Shown piece by piece: positions 29,201 to 47,200 of a DNA stretch of 64,000 bases. The stretch comes from Osedax frankpressi (taxonomy: Eukaryota > Annelida > Polychaeta > Sabellida > Siboglinidae). How positions within the stretch are numbered: position 1 is the stretch's first letter; each line of letters starts with the position of its first letter. The DNA lies in assembly GCA_964035775.1 (NCBI GenBank), contig OZ038316.1:9397361-9461360 (forward strand), given 5' to 3'. The notes under the pieces are model-generated. The model did no database searches. It saw only the letters and a list, made by a program, of their open reading frames with translations, and was not told the origin of the DNA. Made by a program: the position numbers and the translations under genes.

Positions 29201-32200
29201 ATAGCCACTAACCATATCCACTAGCCACTAACCATATCCACTAGTCACTAACCATATCCACTAGCCACTAACCATATCCACTAGCCACAAACCATATCCA
29301 CTAGCCATTAAGAATATCCACTAGCCACTAACCATATCCACTAGTCACTAACCATATCCACTAGCCACTAACCATATCCACTAGTCACTAACCATATCCA
29401 CTAGCCACTAACTATATCCACTAGCCACTAACCATATCCACTAGTCACTAACCATATCCACTAGCCATTGAGCATATCCACTAACCACTAACCATATCCA
29501 CTAGCCATTGAGCATATCCACTAGTCACTAACCATATCCACTAGCCACTAACCATATCCACTAGCCACTAACCATATCCACTAGCCATTGAGAATATCCA
29601 CTAGCCACTAACCATATCCACTAGCCATATCCACTAGCCACTAACCATACTCACTAGCCACTAACTATATCCACTAGTCACTAACCATATCCACTAGCCA
29701 CTAACCATATTCACTAGCCACTAACCATATACACCAACCATTAACCATATCCACTAGCCACTAACAATATCCACTAGTCACTAACCATATCCACTAGCCA
29801 CTAACCATATCCACTAGCCACTAACCATATCCACTAGCCATTGAGCATATCCAATAGTCACTAACCATATCCACTAGCCACTAACCATATCCACTAGCCA
29901 TTGAGCATATCCACTAGCCACTAACCATATCCACTAGCCACTAACCATATCCACTAGCTATTGAGCATATCCACTAGCCACTAACCATATCCACTAGCCA
30001 CTAACCATATCCACTAGCCATTGAGCATATCCACTAGCCACTAACCATATCCACTAGCCACTAACCATATTCACTAGCCACTAACCATATCCACTAGCCA
30101 CTAACCATATCCACTAGCCACTAACCATATCCACTAGCCATTAAGCATATCCACTAGCCACTAACCATATCCACTAGCCACTAACCATATCCACTAGCCA
30201 CTAACCATACTCACTAGCCACTAACTATATCCACTAGCCACTAACTATATCCACTAGTCACTAACCATATCCACTAGCCATTAAGCATATCCACTAGCCA
30301 CTAACCATATCCACTAGCCACTAACCATATCCACTAGCCACTAACCATACTCACTAGCCACTAACTATATCCACTAGCCACTAACTATATCCACTAGTCA
30401 CTAACCATATCCACTAGCCACTAACCATATCCACTAGCCACTAACCATATCCACTAGTCACTAACCATATCCACTAGCCACTAACCATATCCACTAGCCA
30501 CTAACCATATCCACTAGCCACTAACTATATCCACTAGTCACTAACCATATCCACTAGCCACTAACCATATCCACTAGCCACTAACCATACCCACTAGCCA
30601 TTGAGCATATCCACTAGCCACTAACCATATCCACTAGCCAATAACCATATCCAATAGCCACTAACCATATCCACTAGCCACTAACCATATCCACTAGTCA
30701 CTAACCATATCCACTAGCCACTAACCATATCCACTAGCCACTAACCATATCCACTAGCCATTAAGCATATCCACTAGCCACTAACCATATCCACTAGCCA
30801 CTAACCATATCTACTAGCCACTAACCATATCCACTAGCCACTAACCATATCCACTAGCCATTGAGCATATCCACTAGCCACTAACCATATCCACTAGCCA
30901 CTAACCATATCCACAAGCCACTAACCATATCCACTAGCCACTAACCATACTCACTAGCCACTAACTATATCCACTAGTCACTAACCATATCCACTAGCCA
31001 CTAACCATATTCACTAACCACTAACCATATACACCAGCCATTAACCATATCCACTAGCCACTAACCATATCCACTAGTCACTAACCATATCCACTAGCCA
31101 CTAACCATATCCACTAGCCACTAACCATATCCACTAGCCATTGAGCATATCCAATAGCCACTAACCATATCCACTAGCCACTAACCATATCCACTAGTCA
31201 CTAACCATATCCACTAGCCACTAACCATATCCACTAGCCACAAACCATATCCACTAGCCATTAAGCATATCCACTAGCCACTAACCATATCCACTAGTCA
31301 CTAACCATATCCACTAGCCACTAACCATATCCACTAGTCACTAACCATATCCACTAGCCACTAACTATATCCACTAGCCACTAACCATATCCACTAGTCA
31401 CTAACCATATCCACTAGCCATTGAGCATATCCACTAGCCACTAACCATATCCACTAGCCATTGAGCATATCCACTAGCCACTAACCATATCCACTAGCCA
31501 CTAACCATATCCACAAGCCACTAACCATATCCACTAGCCACTAACCATACTCACTAGCCACTAACTATATCCACTAGTCACTAACCATATCCACTAGCCA
31601 CTAACCATATTCACTAGCCACTAACCATATACACCAGCCATTAACCATATCCACTAGCCACTAACCATATCCACTAGCCACTAACCATACTCACTAGCCA
31701 CTAACTATATCCACTAGCCACTAACTATATCCACTAGTCACTAACCATATCCACTAGCCATTAAGCATATCCACTAGCCACTAACCATATCCACTAGCCA
31801 CTAACCATATCCACTAGCCATTGAGCATATCCACTAGCCACTAACCATATCCACTAGCCACTAACCATATCCACAAGCCACTAACCATATCCACTAGCCA
31901 CTAACCATACTCACTAGCCACTAACTATATCCACTAGTCACTAACCATATCCACTAGCCACTAACCATATTCACTAGCCACTAACCATATACACCAGCCA
32001 TTAACCATATCCACTAGCCACTAACCATATCCACTAGTCACTAACCATATCCACTAGCCACTAACCATATCCACTAGCCACTAACCATATCCACTAGCCA
32101 TTGAGCATATCCAATAGCCACTAACCATATCCACTAGCCACTAACCATATCCACTAGTCACTAACCATATCCACTAGCCACTAACCATATCCACTAGCCA

Positions 32201-35200
32201 CAAACCATATCCACTAGCCATTAAGCATATCCACTAGCCACTAACCATATCCACTAGTCACTAACCATATCCACTAGCCACTAACCATATCCACTAGTCA
32301 CTAACCATATCCACTAGCCACTAACTATATCCACTAGCCACTAACCATATCCACTAGTCACTAACCATATCCACTAGCCATTGAGCATATCCACTAACCA
32401 CTAACCATATCCACTAGCCATTGAGCATATCCACTAGTCACTAACCATATCCACTAGCCACTAACCATATCCACTAGCCACTAACCATATCCACTAGCCA
32501 TTGAGAATATCCACTAGCCACTAACCATATCCACTAGCCATATCCACTAGCCACTAACCATACTCACTAGCCACTAACTATATCCACTAGTCACTAACCA
32601 TATCCACTAGCCACTAACCATATTCACTAGCCACTAACCATATACACCAGCCATTAACCATATCCACTAGCCACTAACCATATCCACTAGCCACTAACCA
32701 TACTCACTAGCCACTAACTATATCCACTAGCCACTAACTATATCCACTAGTCACTAACCATATCCACTAGCCATTAAGCATATCCACTAGCCACTAACCA
32801 TATCCACTAGCCACTAACCATATCCACTAGCCATTGAGCATATCCACTAGCCACTAACCATATCCACTAGCCACTAACCATATCCACAAGCCACTAACCA
32901 TATCCACTAGCCACTAACCATACTCACTAGCCACTAACTATATCCACTAGTCACTAACCATATCCACTAGCCACTAACCATATTCACTAGCCACTAACCA
33001 TATACACCAGCCATTAACCATATCCACTAGCCACTAACCATATCCACTAGTCACTAACCATATCCACTAGCCACTAACCATATCCACTAGCCACTAACCA
33101 TATCCACTAGCCATTGAGCATATCCAATAGCCACTAACCATATCCACTAGCCACTAACCATATCCACTAGTCACTAACCATATCCACTAGCCACTAACCA
33201 TATCCACTAGCCACAAACCATATCCACTAGCCATTAAGAATATCCACTAGCCACTAACCATATCCACTAGTCACTAACCATATCCACTAGCCACTAACCA
33301 TATCCACTAGTCACTAACCATATCCACTAGCCACTAACTATATCCACTAGCCACTAACCATATCCACTAGTCACTAACCATATCCACTAGCCATTGAGCA
33401 TATCCACTAACCACTAACCATATCCACTAGCCATTGAGCATATCCACTAGTCACTAACCATATCCACTAGCCACTAACCATATCCACTAGCCACTAACCA
33501 TATCCACTAGCCATTGAGAATATCCACTAGCCACTAACCATATCCACTAGCCATATCCACTAGCCACTAACCATACTCACTAGCCACTAACTATATCCAC
33601 TAGTCACTAACCATATCCACTAGCCACTAACCATATTCACTAGCCACTAACCATATACACCAACCATTAACCATATCCACTAGCCACTAACCATATCCAC
33701 TAGTCACTAACCATATCCACTAGCCACTAACCATATCCACTAGCCACTAACCATATCCACTAGCCATTGAGCATATCCAATAGTCACTAACCATATCCAC
33801 TAGCCACTAACCATATCCACTAGCCATTGAGCATATCCACTAGCCACTAACCATATCCACTAGCCACTAACCATATCCACTAGCTATTGAGCATATCCAC
33901 TAGCCACTAACCATATCCACTAGCCACTAACCATATCCACTAGCCATTGAGCATATCCACTAGCCACTAACCATATCCACTAGCCACTAACCATATTCAC
34001 TAGCCACTAACCATATCCACTAGCCACTAACCATATCCACTAGCCACTAACCATATCCACTAGCCATTAAGCATATCCACTAGCCACTAACCATATCCAC
34101 TAGCCACTAACCATATCCACTAGCCACTAACCATACTCACTAGCCACTAACTATATCCACTAGCCACTAACTATATCCACTAGTCACTAACCATATCCAC
34201 TAGCCATTAAGCATATCCACTAGCCACTAACCATATCCACTAGCCACTAACCATACTCACTAGCCACTAACTATATCCACTAGCCACTAACTATATCCAC
34301 TAGTCACTAACCATATCCACTAGCCACTAACCATATCCACTAGCCACTAACCATATCCACTAGTCACTAACCATATCCACTAGCCACTAACCATATCCAC
34401 TAGCCACTAACCATATCCACTAGCCACTAACTATATCCACTAGTCACTAACCATATCCACTAGCCACTAACCATATCCACTAGCCACTAACCATACCCAA
34501 TAGCCATTGAGCATATCCACTAGCCACTAACCATATCCACTAGCCAATAACCATATCCAATAGCCACTAACCATATCCACTAGCCACTAACCATATCCAC
34601 TAGTCACTAACCATATCCACTAGCCACTAACCATATCCACTAGCCACTAACCATATCCACTAGCCATTAAGCATATCCACTAGCCACTAACCATATCCAC
34701 TAGCCACTAACCATATCTACTAGCCACTAACCATATCCACTAGCCACTAACCATATCCACTAGCCATTGAGCATATCCACTAGTCACTAACCATATCCAC
34801 TAGCCACTAACCATACTCACTAGCCACTAACTATATCCACTAGTCACTAACCATATCCACTAGCCACTAACCATATTCACTAACCACTAACCATATACAC
34901 CAGCCATTAACCATATTCACTAGCCACTAACCATATCCACTAGTCACTAACCATATCCACTAGCCACTAACCATATCCACTAGCCACTAACCATATCCAC
35001 TAGCCATTGAGCATATCCAATAGCCACTAACCATATCCACTAGCCACTAACCATATCCACTAGTCACTAACCATATCCACTAGCCACTAACCATATCCAC
35101 TAGCCACAAACCATATCCACTAGCCATTAAGCATATCCACTAGCCACTAACCATATCCACTAGTCACTAACCATATCCACTAGCCACTAACCATATCCAC

Positions 35201-38200
35201 TAGTCACTAACCATATCCACTAGCCACTAACTATATCCACTAGCCACTAACCATATCCACTAGTCACTAACCATATCCACTAGCCATTGAGCATATCCAC
35301 TAGCCACTAACCATATCCACTAGCCATTGAGCATATCCACTAGCCACTAACCATATCCACTAGCCACTAACCATATCCACAAGCCACTAACCATATCCAC
35401 TAGCCACTAACCATACTCACTAGCCACTAACTATATCCACTAGTCACTAACCATATCCACTAGCCACTAACCATATTCACTAGCCACTAACCATATACAC
35501 CAGCCATTAACCATATCCACTAGCCACTAACCATATCCACTAGCCACTAACCATACTCACTAGCCACTAACTATATCCACTAGCCACTAACTATATCCAC
35601 TAGTCACTAACCATATCCACTAGCCATTAAGCATATCCACTAGCCACTAACCATATCCACTAGCCACTAACCATATCCACTAGCCATTGAGCATATCCAC
35701 TAGCCACTAACCATATCCACTAGCCACTAACCATATCCACAAGCCACTAACCATATCCACTAGCCACTAACCATACTCACTAGCCACTAACTATATCCAC
35801 TAGTCACTAACCATATCCACTAGCCACTAACCATATTCACTAGCCACTAACCATATACACCAGCCATTAACCATATCCACTAGCCACTAACCATATCCAC
35901 TAGTCACTAACCATATCCACTAGCCACTAACCATATCCACTAGCCACTAACCATATCCACTAGCCATTGAGCATATCCAATAGCCACTAACCATATCCAC
36001 TAGCCACTAACCATATCCACTAGTCACTAACCATATCCACTAGCCACTAACCATATCCACTAGCCACAAACCATATCCACTAGCCATTAAGCATATCCAC
36101 TAGCCACTAACCATATCCACTAGTCACTAACCATATCCACTAGCCACTAACCATATCCACTAGTCACTAACCATATCCACTAGCCACTAACTATATCCAC
36201 TAGCCACTAACCATATCCACTAGTCACTAACCATATCCACTAGCCATTGAGCATATCCACTAACCACTAACCATATCCACTAGCCATTGAGCATATCCAC
36301 TAGTCACTAACCATATCCACTAGCCACTAACCATATCCACTAGCCACTAACCATATCCACTAGCCATTGAGAATATCCACTAGCCACTAACCATATCCAC
36401 TAGCCATATCCACTAGCCACTAACCATACTCACTAGCCACTAACTATATCCACTAGTCACTAACCATATCCACTAGCCACTAACCATATTCACTAGCCAC
36501 TAACCATATACACCAACCATTAACCATATCCACTAGCCAATAACCATATCCACTAGTCACTAACCATATCCACTAGCCACTAACCATATCCACTAGCCAC
36601 TAACCATATCCACTAGCCATTGAGCATATCCAATAGTCACTAACCATATCCACTAGTCACTAACCATATCCACTAGCCATTGAGCATATCCACTAGCCAC
36701 TAACCATATCCACTAGCCACTAACCATATCCACTAGCCACTAACCATATCCACTAGCCACTAACCATATCCACTAGCCATTAAGCATATCCACTAGCCAC
36801 TAACCATATCCACTAGCCACTAACCATATCCACTAGCCACTAACCATACTCACTAGCCACTAACTATATCCACTAGCCACTAACTATATCCACTAGTCAC
36901 TAACCATATCCACTAGCCATTAAGCATATCCACTAGCCACTAACCATATCCACTAGCCACTAACCATATCCACTAGCCACTAACCATACTCACTAGCCAC
37001 TAACTATATCCACTAGCCACTAACTATATCCACTAGTCACTAACCATATCCACTAGCCACTAACCATATCCACTAGCCACTAACCATATCCACTAGTCAC
37101 TAACCATATCCACTAGCCATTGAGCATATCCACTAGCCACTAACCATATCCACTAGCCACTAACCATATCCACAAGCCACTAACCATATCCACTAGCCAC
37201 TAACCATACTCACTAGCCACTAACTATATCCACTAGTCACTAACCATATCCACTAGCCACTAACCATATTCACTAGCCACTAACCATATACACCAGCCAT
37301 TAACCATATCCACTAGCCACTAACCATATCCACTAGCCACTAACCATACTCACTAGCCACTAACTATATCCACTAGCCACTAACTATATCCACTAGTCAC
37401 TAACCATATCCACTAGCCATTAAGCATATCCACTAGCCACTAACCATATCCACTAGCCACTAACCATATCCACTAGCCATTGAGCATATCCACTAGCCAC
37501 TAACCATATCCACTAGCCACTAACCATATCCACAAGCCACTAACTATATCCACTAGTCACTAACCATATCCACTAGCCACTAACCATATTCACTAGCCAC
37601 TAACCATATACACCAGCCATTAACCATATCCACTAGCCACTAACCATATCCACTAGCCACTAACCATACTCACTAGCCACTAACTATATCCACTAGCCAC
37701 TAACTATATCCACTAGTCACTAACCATATCCACTAGCCATTAAGCATATCCACTAGCCACTAACCATATCCACTAGCCACTAACCATATCCACTAGCCAT
37801 TGAGCATATCCACTAGCCACTAACCATATCCACTAGCCACTAACCATATCCACAAGCCACTAACCATATCCACTAGCCACTAACCATACTCACTAGCCAC
37901 TAACTATATCCACTAGTCACTAACCATATCCACTAGCCACTAACCATATTCACTAGCCACTAACCATATACACCAGCCATTAACCATATCCACTAGCCAC
38001 TAACCATATCCACTAGTCACTAACCATATCCACTAGCCACTAACCATATCCACTAGCCACTAACCATATCCACTAGCCATTGAGCATATCCAATAGCCAC
38101 TAACCATATCCACTAGCCACTAACCATATCCACTAGTCACTAACCATATCCACTAGCCACTAACCATATCCACTAGCCACAAACCATATCCACTAGCCAT

Positions 38201-41200
38201 TAAGCATATCCACTAGCCACTAACCATATCCACTAGTCACTAACCATATCCACTAGCCACTAACCATATCCACTAGTCACTAACCATATCCACTAGCCAC
38301 TAACTATATCCACTAGCCACTAACCATATCCACTAGTCACTAACCATATCCACTAGCCATTGAGCATATCCACTAACCACTAACCATATCCACTAGCCAT
38401 TGAGCATATCCACTAGTCACTAACCATATCCACTAGCCACTAACCATATCCACTAGCCACTAACCATATCCACTAGCCATTGAGAATATCCACTAGCCAC
38501 TAACCATATCCACTAGCCATATCCACTAGCCACTAACCATACTCACTAGCCACTAACTATATCCACTAGTCACTAACCATATCCACTAGCCACTAACCAT
38601 ATTCACTAGCCACTAACCATATACACCAACCATTAACCATATCCACTAGCCAATAACCATATCCACTAGTCACTAACCATATCCACTAGCCACTAACCAT
38701 ATCCACTAGCCACTAACCATATCCACTAGCCATTGAGCATATCCAATAGTCACTAACCATATCCACTAGTCACTAACCATATCCACTAGCCATTGAGCAT
38801 ATCCACTAGCCACTAACCATATCCACTAGCCACTAACCATATCCACTAGCCACTAACCATATCCACTAGCCACTAACCATATCCACTAGCCATTAAGCAT
38901 ATCCACTAGCCACTAACCATATCCACTAGCCACTAACCATATCCACTAGCCACTAACCATACTCACTAGCCACTAACTATATCCACTAGCCACTAACTAT
39001 ATCCACTAGTCACTAACCATATCCACTAGCCATTAAGCATATCCACTAGCCACTAACCATATCCACTAGCCACTAACCATATCCACTAGCCACTAACCAT
39101 ACTCACTAGCCACTAACTATATCCACTAGCCACTAACTATATCCACTAGTCACTAACCATATCCACTAGCCACTAACCATATCCACTAGCCACTAACCAT
39201 ATCCACTAGTCACTAACCATATCCACTAGCCACTAACCATATCCACTAGCCACTAACCATATCCACTAGCCACTAACTATATCCACTAGTCACTAACCAT
39301 ATCCACTAGCCACTAACCATATTCACTAGCCACTAACCATATACACCAGCCATTAACCATATCCACTAGCCACTAACCATATCCACTAGTCACTAACCAT
39401 ATCCACTAGCCATTGAGCATATCCACTAACCACTAACCATATCCACTAGCCATTGAGCATATCCACTAGTCACTAACCATATCCACAAGCCATTAACCAT
39501 ATCCACTAGCCACTAACCATATCCACTAGCCATTGAGAATATCCACTAGCCACTAACCATATCCACTAGCCATATCCACTAGCCACTAACCATACTCACT
39601 AGCCACTAACTATATCCACTAGTCACTAACCATATCCACTAGCCACTAACCATATCCACTAGCCACTAACCATATCCACTAGCCATTAAGCATATCCACT
39701 AGCCACTAACCATATCCACTAGCCACTAACCATATCCACTAGCCACTAACCATACTCACTAGCCACTAACTATATCCACTAGCCACTAACTATATCCACT
39801 AGTCACTAACCATATCCACTAGCCATTAAGCATATCCACTAGCCACTAACCATATCCACTAGCCACTAACCATATCCACTAGCCACTAACCATACTCACT
39901 AGCCACTAACCATATCTACTAGCCACTAACCATATCCACTAGCCACTAACCATATCCACTAGCCATTGAGCATATCCACTAGCCACTAACCATATCCACT
40001 AGCCACTAACCATATCCACAAGCCACTAACCATATCCACTAGCCACTAACCATACTCACTAGCCACTAACTATATCCACTAGTCACTAACCATATCCACT
40101 AGCCACTAACCATATTCACTAGCCACTAACCATATACACCAGCCATTAACCATATCCACTAGCCACTAACCATATCCACTAGTCACTAACCATATCCACT
40201 AGCCACTAACCATATCCACTAGCCACTAACCATATCCACTAGCCATTGAGCATATCCAATAGCCACTAACCATATCCACTAGCCACTAACCATATCCACT
40301 AGTCACTAACCATATCCACTAGCCACTAACCATATCCACTAGCCACAAACCATATCCACTAGCCATTAAGCATATCCACTAGCCACTAACCATATCCACT
40401 AGTCACTAACCATATCCACTAGCCACTAACCATATCCACTAGTCACTAACCATATCCACTAGCCACTAACTATATCCACTAGCCACTAACCATATCCACT
40501 AGTCACTAACCATATCCACTAGCCATTGAGCATATCCACTAACCACTAACCATATCCACTAGCCATTGAGCATATCCACTAGTCACTAACCATATCCACA
40601 AGCCATTAACCATATCCACTAGCCACTAACCATATCCACTAGCCATTGAGAATATCCACTAGCCACTAACCATATCCACTAGCCATATCCACTAGCCACT
40701 AACCATACTCACTAGCCACTAACTATATCCACTAGTCACTAACCATATCCACTAGCCACTAACCATATTCACTAGCCACTAACCATATACACCAGCCATT
40801 AACCATATCCACTAGCCACTAACCATATCCACTAGTCACTAACCATATCCACTAGCCACTAACCATATCCACTAGCCACTAACCATATCCACTAGCCACT
40901 AACCATATCCACTAGCCATTGAGCATATCCAATAGTCACTAACCATATCCACTAGCCACTAACCATATCCACTAGCCATTGAGCATATCCACTAGCCACT
41001 AACCATATCCACTAGCCACTAACCATATCCACTAGCTATTGAGCATATCCACTAGCCACTAACCATATCCACTAGCCACTAACCATATCCACTAGCCATT
41101 GAGCATATCCACTAGCCACTAACCATATCCACTAGCCACTAACCATATTCACTAGCCACTAACCATATCCACTAGCCACTAACCATATCCACTAGCCACT

Positions 41201-44200
41201 AACCATATCCACTAGCCATTAAGCATATCCACTAGCCACTAACCATATCCACTAGCCACTAACCATATCCACTAGCCACTAACCATACTCACTAGCCACT
41301 AACTATATCCACTAGCCACTAACTATATCCACTAGTCACTAACCATATCCACTAGCCATTAAGCATATCCACTAGCCACTAACCATATCCACTAGCCACT
41401 AACCATATCCACTAGCCACTAACCATACTCACTAGCCACTAACTATATCCACTAGCCACTAACTATATCCACTAGTCACTAACCATATCCACTAGCCACT
41501 AACCATATCCACTAGCCACTAACCATATCCACTAGTCACTAACCATATCCACTAGCCACTAACCATATCCACTAGCCACTAACCATATCCACTAGCCACT
41601 AACCATATCCACTAGCCATTGAGCATATCCACTAGCCACTAACCATATCCACTAGTCACTAACCATATCCACTAGCCACTAACCATATCCACTAGCCATT
41701 GAGCATATCCACTAGTCACTAACCATATCCACTAGTCACTAACCATATCCACTAGTCACTAACCATATCCACTAGCCACTAATCATATCCACTAGCCACT
41801 AACCATATCCACTAGCCACTAACTATATCCACTAGTCACTAACCATATCCACTAGCCACTAACCATATCCACTAGCCACTAACCATATCCACTAGCCATT
41901 GAGCATATCCACTAGCCACTAACCATATCCACTAGCCACTAACCATATCCAATAGCCACTAACCATATCCACTAGCCACTAACCATATCCACTAGTCACT
42001 AACCATATCCACTAGCCACTAACCATATCCACTAGCCACTAACCATATCCACTAGCCACTAACCATATCCACTAGCCATTAAGCATATCCACTAGCCACT
42101 AACCATAGCCACTAACCACTAACCATATCTACTAGCCACTAACCATATCCACTAGCCACTAACCATATCCACTAGCCATTGAGCATATCCACTAGCCACT
42201 AACCATATCCACTAGCCACTAACCATATCCACAAGCCACTAACCATATCCACTAGCCACTAACCATACTCACTAGCCACTAACTATATCCACTAGTCACT
42301 AACCATATCCACTAGCCACTAACCATATTCACTAGCCACTAACCATATACACCAGCCATTAACCATATCCACTAGCCACTAACCATATCCACTAGTCACT
42401 AACCATATCCACTAGCCACTAACCATATCCACTAGCCACTAACCATATCCACTAGCCATTGAGCATATCCACTAGCCACTAACCATATCCACTAGTCACT
42501 AACCATATCCACTAGCCACTAACCATATCCACTAGCCATTGAGCATATCCACTAGTCACTAACCATATCCACTAGTCACTAACCATATCCACTAGTCACT
42601 AACCATATCCACTAGCCACTAATCATATCCACTAGCCACTAACCATATCCACTAGCCACTAACTATATCCACTAGTCACTAACCATATCCACTAGCCACT
42701 AACCATATCCACTAGCCACTAACCATATCCACTAGCCATTGAGCATATCCACTAGCCACTAACCATATCCACTAGCCACTAACCATATCCAATAGCCACT
42801 AACCATATCCACTAGCCACTAACCATATCCACTAGTCACTAACCATATCCACTAGCCACTAACCATATCCACTAGCCACTAACCATATCCACTAGCCACT
42901 AACCATATCCACTAGCCATTAAGCATATCCACTAGCCACTAACCATAGCCACTAACCACTAACCATATCTACTAGCCACTAACCATATCCACTAGCCACT
43001 AACCATATCCACTAGCCATTGAGCATATCCACTAGCCACTAACCATATCCACTAGCCACTAACCATATCCACAAGCCACTAACCATATCCACTAGCCACT
43101 AACCATACTCACTAGCCACTAACTATATCCACTAGTCACTAACCATATCCACTAGCCACTAACCATATTCACTAGCCACTAACCATATACACCAGCCATT
43201 AACCATATCCACTAGCCACTAACTATATCCACTAGTCACTAACCATATCCACTAGCCACTAACCATATTCACTAGCCACTAACCATATACACCAGCCATT
43301 AACCATATCCACTAGCCACTAACCATATCCACTAGTCACTAACCATATCCACTAGCCACTAACCATATCCACTAGCCACTAACCATATCCACTAGCCATT
43401 GAGCATATCCAATAGCCACTAACCATATCCACTAACCATATCCACTAGTCACTAACCATATCCACTAGCCACTAACCATATCCACTAGCCACAAACCATA
43501 TCCACTAGCCATTAAGCATATCCACTAGCCACTAACCATATCCACTAGTCACTAACCATATCCACTAGCCACTAACCATATCCACTAGTCACTAACCATA
43601 TCCACTAGCCACTAACTATATCCACTAGCCACTAACCATATCCACTAGTCACTAACCATATCCACTAGCCATTGAGCATATCCACTAACCACTAACCATA
43701 TCCACTAGCCATTGAGCATATCCACTAGTCACTAACCATATCCACAAGCCATTAACCATATCCACTAGCCACTAACCATATCCACTAGCCACTAACCATA
43801 TCCACTAGCCACTAACCATATCCACTAGCCACTAACCATATCCACTAGCCACTAACCATATCCACTAGCCACTAACCATATCCACTAGCCACTAACTATA
43901 TCCACTAGCCACTAACCATATCCACTAGCCACTAACTATATCCACTAGCCACTAACCATATCTACTAGCCACTAACCATATCCACTAGCCATTGAGCATA
44001 TCCACTAACCATATCCACTAACCATATCCACTAACCATATCCACTAGCCACTAACCATATCCACTAGCCATTGAGCATATCCAATAGTCACTAACCATAT
44101 CCACTAGCCACTAACCATATCCACTAGCCATTGAGCATATCCACTAGCCACTAACCATATCCACTAGCCACTAACCATATCCACTAGCTATTGAGCATAT

Positions 44201-47200
44201 CCACTAGCCACTAACCATATCCACTAGCCACTAACCATATCCACTAGCCATTGAGCATATCCACTAGCCACTAACCATATCCACTAGCCACTAACCATAT
44301 TCACTAGCCACTAACCATATCCACTAGCCACTAACCATATCCACTAGCCACTAACCATATCCACTAGCCATTAAGCATATCCACTAGCCACTAACCATAT
44401 CCACTAGCCACTAACCATATCCACTAGCCACTAACCATACTCACTAGCCACTAACTATATCCACTAGCCACTAACTATATCCACTAGTCACTAACCATAT
44501 CCACTAGCCATTAAGCATATCCACTAGCCACTAACCATATCCACTAGCCACTAACCATATCCACTAGCCACTAACCATACTCACTAGCCACTAACTATAT
44601 CCACTAGCCACTAACTATATCCACTAGTCACTAACCATATCCACTAGCCACTAACCATATCCACTAGCCACTAACCATATCCACTAGTCACTAACCATAT
44701 CCACTAGCCACTAACCATATCCACTAGCCACTAACCATATCCACTAGCCACTAACCATATCCACTAGCCATTGAGCATATCCACTAGCCACTAACCATAT
44801 CCACTAGTCACTAACCATATCCACTAGCCACTAACCATATCCACTAGCCATTGAGCATATCCACTAGTCACTAACCATATCCACTAGTCACTAACCATAT
44901 CCACTAGTCACTAACCATATCCACTAGCCACTAATCATATCCACTAGCCACTAACCATATCCACTAGCCACTAACCATATCCACTAGCCACTAACCATAT
45001 CCACTAGCCACTAACCATATCCACTAGCCATTAAGCATATCCACTAGCCACTAACCATAGCCACTAACCACTAACCATATCTACTAGCCACTAACCATAT
45101 CCACTAGCCACTAACCATATCCACTAGCCATTGAGCATATCCACTAGCCACTAACCATATCCACTAGCCACTAACCATATCCACAAGCCACTAACCATAT
45201 CCACTAGCCACTAACCATACTCACTAGCCACTAACTATATCCACTAGTCACTAACCATATCCACTAGCCACTAACCATATTCACTAGCCACTAACCATAT
45301 ACACCAGCCATTAACCATATCCACTAGCCACTAACCATATCCACTAGTCACTAACCATATCCACTAGCCACTAACCATATCCACTAGCCACTAACCATAT
45401 CCACTAGCCATTGAGCATATCCACTAGCCACTAACCATATCCACTAGTCACTAACCATATCCACTAGCCACTAACCATATCCACTAGCCATTGAGCATAT
45501 CCACTAGTCACTAACCATATCCACTAGTCACTAACCATATCCACTAGTCACTAACCATATCCACTAGCCACTAATCATATCCACTAGCCACTAACCATAT
45601 CCACTAGCCACTAACTATATCCACTAGTCACTAACCATATCCACTAGCCACTAACCATATCCACTAGCCACTAACCATATCCACTAGCCATTGAGCATAT
45701 CCACTAGCCACTAACCATATCCACTAGCCACTAACCATATCCAATAGCCACTAACCATATCCACTAGCCACTAACCATATCCACTAGTCACTAACCATAT
45801 CCACTAGCCACTAACCATATCCACTAGCCACTAACCATATCCACTAGCCACTAACCATATCCACTAGCCATTAAGCATATCCACTAGCCACTAACCATAG
45901 CCACTAACCACTAACCATATCTACTAGCCACTAACCATATCCACTAGCCACTAACCATATCCACTAGCCATTGAGCATATCCACTAGCCACTAACCATAT
46001 CCACTAGCCACTAACCATATCCACAAGCCACTAACCATATCCACTAGCCACTAACCATACTCACTAGCCACTAACTATATCCACTAGTCACTAACCATAT
46101 CCACTAGCCACTAACCATATTCACTAGCCACTAACCATATACACCAGCCATTAACCATATCCACTAGCCACTAACTATATCCACTAGTCACTAACCATAT
46201 CCACTAGCCACTAACCATATTCACTAGCCACTAACCATATACACCAGCCATTAACCATATCCACTAGCCACTAACCATATCCACTAGTCACTAACCATAT
46301 CCACTAGCCACTAACCATATCCACTAGCCACTAACCATATCCACTAGCCATTGAGCATATCCAATAGCCACTAACCATATCCACTAACCATATCCACTAG
46401 TCACTAACCATATCCACTAGCCACTAACCATATCCACTAGCCACAAACCATATCCACTAGCCATTAAGCATATCCACTAGCCACTAACCATATCCACTAG
46501 TCACTAACCATATCCACTAGCCACTAACCATATCCACTAGTCACTAACCATATCCACTAGCCACTAACTATATCCACTAGCCACTAACCATATCCACTAG
46601 TCACTAACCATATCCACTAGCCATTGAGCATATCCACTAACCACTAACCATATCCACTAGCCATTGAGCATATCCACTAGTCACTAACCATATCCACAAG
46701 CCATTAACCATATCCACTAGCCACTAACCATATCCACTAGCCACTAACCATATCCACTAGCCACTAACCATATCCACTAGCCACTAACCATATCCACTAG
46801 CCACTAACCATATCCACTAGCCACTAACCATATCCACTAGCCACTAACTATATCCACTAGCCACTAACCATATCCACTAGCCACTAACTATATCCACTAG
46901 CCACTAACCATATCTACTAGCCACTAACCATATCCACTAGCCATTGAGCATATCCACTAACCATATCCACTAACCATATCCACTAACCATATCCACTAGC
47001 CACTAACCATATCCACTAGCCATTGAGCATATCCACTAACCATATCCACTAGCCACTAACCATATCCACTAGCCACTAACCATATCTACTAGCCACTAAC
47101 CATATCCACTAGCCATTGAGCATATCCACTAACCACTAACCATATCCACTAGCCACTAACCATATCCACTAGCCACTAACCATATCTACTAGCCACTAAC